A DNA stretch of 64,000 nt, from positions 744,001-808,000 of the forward strand of contig NW_017386007.1 in the NCBI RefSeq assembly GCF_000237925.1. The letters are read 5' to 3'. Source of the DNA: Schistosoma mansoni (lineage: Eukaryota > Platyhelminthes > Trematoda > Strigeidida > Schistosomatidae). Shown here piece after piece: positions 58,570 to 64,000 of this stretch (position 1 is the stretch's first letter; every line of letters begins with the position of its first letter). The notes under the pieces are model-generated. The model was given only the letters and a program-made list of their open reading frames with translations, searched no databases and had not been told where the DNA came from. The translations under genes and the position numbers were made by a program.

Positions 58570-59400
58570 GGGATAGGAATTCAGTCTTTAACATTGAATT
58601 CCGGTTTGTTGGATCAAACGCACACCACAGTTGAAGCTGAAGATATTCCTAGTCAAGTTCACTATTCCAAAGTTTTATGTGAAACTGATTTAAAAAACGA
58701 CCATCTGCAGATTCCTTTGGATAAACTTTCATCAGGTTTAGTAACGACTAGCACTCTTTGTGGACTGTTCAAATACAACTACATTTCATTCGGTTCACGT
58801 TGTTCTACAGCCATATTTTATGAAATGATCCATGATGTAATCAGTGATCTTAAAACCGCTGACGTTTGTCCAGATGATCTCAATACTAACGGTTCTCATA
58901 ACATATCTCACAATCAGTGACTTGCTACTTCCCTACGTCGTCTGCTTGAGAAGACGATTGCTGTTAACTCAGATAGACGTTTGCTGTATTTATCTAGTAT
59001 TGAATTTCTTTCATGTTAGGCTGACGGTAATGATTTTAGACCAGATATGTGTCGACAAGCCCCACTAACAGTTTCACTAAATGCAATACCCTCACACAAT
59101 TATGCTCACTAGCAGGTGTTCTTCATTGCTGTTCACTTTTTATTTCTGGTTTGCTTCATCGTGTAAACTCTCTACTTCGATACTTGCTATACGTACTATG
59201 GACTACCACTACAGATTAAAATGCGGATCTGAAACGCATATTTCTGTGTATTTTGCCATGGTTGATAGATTACCCACTACTCCTGATGGCATTTTCTGCC
59301 TAAATGATAATGCGACTAGTCGTGCATTATTTCGTAAATCTGATCTCCATTGTGAATATTTCGGTGTTGAGGGAATGTAATCTTTGACATGGCTCATATA
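58570..59400 (+). mobile_element. Gypsy-like RT/RNase H remnant (fossil)
   Basis: Pieces recall Gypsy RT (VLCETDLKNDHLQIPLDKLS, LFKYNYISFGSRCSTAIF) and, downstream, RNase H-to-linker sequence (TMDYHYRLKCGSETHISVYF). About 800 bp; no LTRs seen. Strongly decayed, with several interruptions. Confidence 0.55.
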
Positions 59401-60227
59401 TATCTCGCAAAACGAACAATTGGAAAAGGAAAACGGTTAGCTGTGAGTGCATGACGAAAGTACACGCGTACATGTACTAGGACACAAAACGGATGGTAAG
59501 AGGAAAGTGAACTGATTTACACGCGTTTTGTTAACATGCAATAGCGCAAAAACAATTTTCGCAGTAATGTTTTCGGATTTCTTTTTGGAAAAAAACTTGA
59601 AAATAAATACACACATATATATGAGCATAAAAGTAAATGAACGTTCGTTTTAAAGTATTTTGAAACAGCAATACGAAAAGCCGAGTTAAAACGAAATTTT
59701 ATGTAGTTTTCTACGTGCAGTAATCGTTTACGTTTTACGGAAGCGTTACTCTTCTTTCAGTGCGTGCCGTTTTAGACCGGTTGACAGGTGTTAGCTAAGA
59801 TTCTTTGAGATTTCTGGTTATCGGATGGGACTATAGAATTGTGGTGTACTTCGTCATTAGTACTGTTATAATAATAGATCTAATCCTAAAACTGTGGATT
59901 TGATATGATTTGAAAACCTAATCGATAGGATCTTACGTGATAGGCACATTGTTTTCGATTCTGGCTCATCGTATCGTAATAATCTCTGCTTCAGTTTGGG
60001 CACCCAGGCAGTATCACAGCTGATGATGACTTGTACTGACAATCCTATTTACGCGCATACTATATGTACCAGAAAATTTGCACTATTATTGTTATTATTA
60101 TTATTATCATTATTACTGCAATTGTGCACAGACTACAACCCGTTTCTCACAAGCACAAACTTCCGACAGTCGCCTACACACAGTGACACGTAAGCGGAAA
60201 ACAAACATCAGTGAAATTCACATTTGA

Positions 60228-60310
60228 CAAAAAATTACTACTTTTATAAACAGAAAATGAAGTGAAACGAATCTTTTAGCTGTCTATTCATAGAAGATCT
60301 TGCTCCAATT
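60228..60310 (-). repeat. inverted copy of 44447-44519
   Basis: TTACTACTTTTATAAACAGA, AAATGAAGTGAAACGAATCT and GCTGTCTATTCATAGAAG are the reverse complement of the sequence leading into the 560-bp block at 44.5 kb. The block itself is not repeated here. Confidence 0.65.
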
Positions 60311-60319
60311 ATAATAATA

Positions 60320-61835
60320 ATATATTTCTGCAATAGCAGGTACACGCCATTTTTACAGGCATGATCTACAATTTACAACATATACTGGTTCACAGTATGC
60401 ATCCCAAGCAAGGTTATTTAGTAATTATGATCTATAAAAGTTGATAGCAGTTCATTCGTTCAGATATAATGTGTTTTCATAAGAATAGTTTCCAATGGGG
60501 CATGGCGTCCACGTTACATACCAGATCCAATCTCGACAAAAAGTGTAATAGGGTTTCGGTCGTGCTAAGTATTTATGTAATGCAGCTTTTTAAGTTTATA
60601 GTTGTTATAAAGTAGGCTTGTGGAGCGCCTCGTTCGAACTATGACCTTGGGAAAGCGCGTTCGTCGAGCTTGTTCCAGATGTCAGAAGTTACATAGCTTC
60701 ACCCTAAGAGCGAGATTCTGAAGAGAAAAAAAGAAAAAGAAACCGAGGAGCAGCAATGCATTTGGATATGAACGATCAACAATGCTTAACATTTATTAGT
60801 GGAACATATGGAGGTATGATAAATCATTAGATTAAATTGATACTAGCTCATGTTGCAAGAGTGAACTGTGATTAGAGGCTCCAGAGGAGAGAATGCAGTA
60901 ATAAAGAACAATGAGTTGTGATATTTATCAACGTGGAGTATGTTACAATGAAGAAGGGAAGTCAAGGTTGGAATGAGGAAGAACAGAGAGTGCATATAGA
61001 GAGTAGAGTGTTGAGTAAAATAGCAACCATATACTTTAAAGTCTGTTTTTTTCATCATCCGATGCCTGCCACACAGTTTTCATGTAAAAGCCCGAGTTAG
61101 CATGTTAAAGGTTGTCTTAGTAGAATAGTTAATCCAGCACAAAAATTAGAAACATGAGTCTGAATGGTGAGCGTAATAGAACAACCTCAATATCACAGAT
61201 TGATTGACTTGTTCTCATCCATAATAAGCCTGATACAAACAAAATGTTCTGCCTCTCGTGTATTTATAGTTTTTTGGCTGAATGTAAATCATTATTTAGG
61301 TCAACCAATAGGCACATAGGGGTCATGTGATGTTAGGCTCATTTACGCTTATTTTTTGGATTCATATCATACCTCACACAATGCTCTGTATTTCACATCC
61401 TGTTGAGAAACACTATTTCTATAAGTACCATGTTACAAGCTTATCAGACAGTTACAAATTATGGACTGTGGGTAAGGCTTCGATGCAATGTTTTTATTGA
61501 CTATATAGTAAAGTGTAGGTTACGAATCAGAGTATAGGCATCAGGAAGGGTATAGTGAAGGATATTTGTTTACCATAGTAGGCGGAAAAGTGGAGATTTA
61601 TATTAGTTACAAATAAGGTAAGATAACGAGTGGTGAAATAATATTAATGGCAAGGCAACATAGTGTACAGATGAGTAAAAAGCTGATAAAGAATAGACAA
61701 GAAGTAACTAACACTAAATTCGCGTTGAGGTTGTTTTGTTCTATGTTAACCGGTTGATGGGTGACAGGTTCTGTGATTGTACGACCACTGGCAGTAGGTA
61801 GTCGATTATAAATAAATTATAAATAAACACTGTAA
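60320..61835. other. no gene recognised
   Basis: Contains a purine-rich run (GAGAAAAAAAGAAAAAGAAACC near 60722) and short frames only. LTR-like character is possible around 60.6-61.8 kb, but no ends or partner were found. Confidence 0.35.
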
Positions 61836-61839
61836 CGAT

Positions 61840-62305
61840 TTACCACCCAATTTCAAATGCGCTCGCTGGTCGTTTTCTCATACAATCACCAGTTAACTGT
61901 TCTTCTCCAGGAAGCGCGTTCGACAGATATTGTAGTATTAGCCGGAGACTTGAATGCACAGGTCGGGTGTCTAAGCACAGAGGAGAGTCGTTTAGGTGAC
62001 CGATGGGGACTTGTTGGTCGCATGAGAGTTAACGGGGACCGGTGTGTCACCTGGCGTCCTCCCTCTGCATCTCAAGCCTGGACACAGATTGATCACATCG
62101 CGATCAGCTACCGCTGGCGTATTACGTACAAGACTGCCGCTCCTTTTGGAGTACCTATCTAAACTCTGATCATGTCCTGGTCTGCGCCAATCTTACCTTA
62201 CTTTTCAGTGACCGAAGAATTGGCCACCACCAACGGATTGATGTTAGTAAACTGGCCGCAACTTCTGTTGCGAGTAAGTATCGAGCGGAGCTAGCCTCCA
62301 GGCCA
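61840..62305 (+). mobile_element. R2b LINE endonuclease fragment with its old flank
   Basis: 61890-62305 is the reverse complement of 42863-43276, nearly identical (DIVVLAGDLNAQVGCLS; TQIDHIAISYRWR). 61840-61888 matches the far flank at 43912-43965. This is therefore an inverted copy of the 42.86-43.97 kb segment lacking about 630 bp of its middle. Confidence 0.8.
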
Positions 62306-63160
62306 TGTTTTGGTTTTGCCGCCCCTAACTCTCTTCCAACCATCCCCTACACTAGTCAACATTGCGCGTCGTGGTAATCGATGTTCAGGCATACATAACA
62401 CGTGACCCAACCATCTCAGTCGATGAAGATTCATCACCTTATCAACTGATTTACCACCACTCCTTAATAACCTGCGTCTAACCTCACTATTACTTACCCG
62501 GTTATCCCAGCAGATGCGACCAATATTTCTAAGGCATCTGTGGTCAAATACTAGTAACCTACGAGTATCTTTTACTCTTAATGGTTATGTTTCGCAGCCG
62601 TAAAGTAGAACAGTGAGAACTGCTGCGCAGTATACTCGTCCCTTAATTGATAGACGGATATCTCGTCTTCGCCATAGGTGACGCAAGTTGGCAAAAGCCA
62701 AACGAGCTTTCTGAATCCGTGCTGAGATTTCGTCAGACACCAACCCATTTGGACTGATCAGACTTCCAACATAAGTGAAGTTGTCCACGCGTTCGACTAC
62801 TTCACTCCCTATCCTTAGTTCAGGTGTTGACGCAGGCCAGTCCTGGAGTAACAATTTACATTTGGATGGGGAGAAACGCATTCCAAACATCCTGGTATTA
62901 TTACTGAGTTCCAACAGAAGACTCTGCATTTTGCCAGCGTCTTCACCAAACAGGACAATGTCATCTGCGTATTCTAAGTCGATAAGTGAACCTCCTGGTA
63001 GAAGATCAATTCCTGAAAATTCAGTCGACGAGAGTGTTATTTCCAGCAACAGGTCTACAATGAAGTTAAACAAAAATGGGGATAGTGGACAGTCTTGACG
63101 GACACCACTTGAGGTTGTAAAATCATATGACAGTTCGCCATAAGCTCTCACTCGACTGAT
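62306..63160 (-). mobile_element. R2b LINE RT to C-terminal region, inserted in the paralogue intron
   Basis: The reverse frame 62585-63202 encodes RVRAYGELSYDFTTSSGVRQ, DCPLSPFLFNF, LEYADDIVLFGED, MFGMRFSPSKCKLLLQDW and HLWRRRDIRLSIKGRVYCA. A stop follows LLYGCET. It is 5'-truncated at SRVRAYGEL, exactly where homology to the host gene intron ends (about 63160). At its other end it joins the 61840-62305 fragment in opposing orientation. (TGAC)n tail absent. Confidence 0.8.
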
Positions 63161-64000
63161 ACTTCGTTTATCTGCTTGCATCGACTGTTCTTTGAGTTTC
63201 AAACACGGTGTTCAAACGATCAGCACATTCTACATTTAGTTTCCCTCTTATTTTACAGGATGGTTACGCTTTATTACTTCTGTCGGTTTTTGAATAGAAT
63301 CCAATTACGCAAACAGAACAGAAGAAAATGTGAGCAATTACAATGAATGATGGTGTAAGTGTTCATATCTCACATGTGATCAATCAATCATTTTATAGTT
63401 CGCTTACTTAAACTATCACCTGATATTTGGAAAGACCATCTGACAGCCAATAAGTTCTCTGAAATAATGAAAGTAAAAAGAAAATTGTGTTTGTATATGT
63501 TTATGATGAATATCCGCTTCTTCCAATAAACATGCATTCCAACACAAAATGAGTTTGAACACGAGTTATCATCTTCCTTGCCAGTTTCAGGTGAACCAGT
63601 CCAATTAAATGGAACTTTGAAGAGCCATTATTATTATTATTTCAACGATATAATGAATGTTTCAATTCAATCAACTGAGAAGAATATTTTACATCTTAAG
63701 CTTTTAGTTAATTAGGAGTCCGTTAATGTCAATCCAAACATGCACACATAAAGTGATTTCCATGAGATTCTGTTATTCCAATCAAACTGTGTTCCCTCAA
63801 CTGAACTCATTTTTACGCAGAAATGCTACTCAAGTGTCATTAATTCCAATAACTGAACAAAATCAATGAACTTCATTTTGATATTCTAGGTGTTCTGGTT
63901 GGAATCAATCATGATGTACCAACAGACTATTCATGGTCGTTCGTTGATTCGATATTTCAAGAAAGGCATGAGTTCGAATTGCATGATCAAATGAGTATGA
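63160..64000 (-). other. inverted partial duplicate of the CP391S-like gene (minus-strand paralogue)
   Basis: The reverse complement aligns to 51806-52643 (intron 4, exon 5, intron 5) over about 840 bp at about 98% outside the exon. The exon counterpart is 63420-63458, with the same acceptor and donor. Further exons would lie beyond the window's right edge. Whether the paralogue is functional cannot be judged from one exon. Confidence 0.8.

Overview
This is a eukaryotic, AT-rich, repeat-packed window. Its content points to a schistosome (blood fluke) genome. It holds tRNA-headed short retroposons carrying hammerhead ribozymes (the SmAlpha type, about 333 bp per unit), several RTE-like LINE families with (TAAG)n or (TGAC)n tails, CR1-like LINE remnants, a Merlin DNA transposon remnant, Gypsy LTR elements, and one split host gene resembling the schistosome egg protein CP391S family. 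Family names come from recall of the protein families; no search was run. The species within Schistosoma cannot be fixed.

Layout. 1-24 kb is a graveyard of short retroposons, truncated LINEs (here called R1 with a (TAAG)n tail and R2 with a (TGAC)n tail), solo LTRs and unclassified dispersed repeats, plus a Merlin transposase remnant at 19.8-20.2 kb and CR1-like pieces at 20.6-23.8 kb. A 68-bp run of three consecutive perfect palindromes lies at 23.66-23.73 kb. 24.13-29.80 kb is a very young Gypsy element on the minus strand with 525-bp LTRs. 31.2-32.8 kb is an older Gypsy fossil. 33-46 kb holds LINE pieces, an SmAlpha unit with an intact-looking hammerhead, a decayed MAPK15-like kinase exon (39 kb) and a 560-bp duplicated block. 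46.0-49.76 kb is a nearly full-length R2 LINE carrying a short insertion.

50.3-58.1 kb is the only convincing host gene: CCAAT and TATA boxes, a start codon in an 8-nt coding exon, and about ten exons whose splice phases fit throughout. They encode a signal peptide, an extracellular region resembling the PLXDC/TEM7 and CP391S proteins, a PSI-like cysteine domain, one transmembrane helix and a short tail. A poly(A) signal follows. 58.6-64 kb holds a Gypsy fossil, R2 pieces in opposing orientation, and, at the right edge, an inverted copy of about 840 bp of this gene, the visible edge of a minus-strand paralogue.

The most striking observation is in that inverted copy. Intron sequence either side of a 39-nt phase-1/phase-1 exon is about 98% identical between the copies. 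The exon itself differs at 8 of 39 bases, and all four altered codons change the amino acid while the frame and splice sites stay open. This suggests a diversifying micro-exon in a surface or egg protein family, or local gene conversion.
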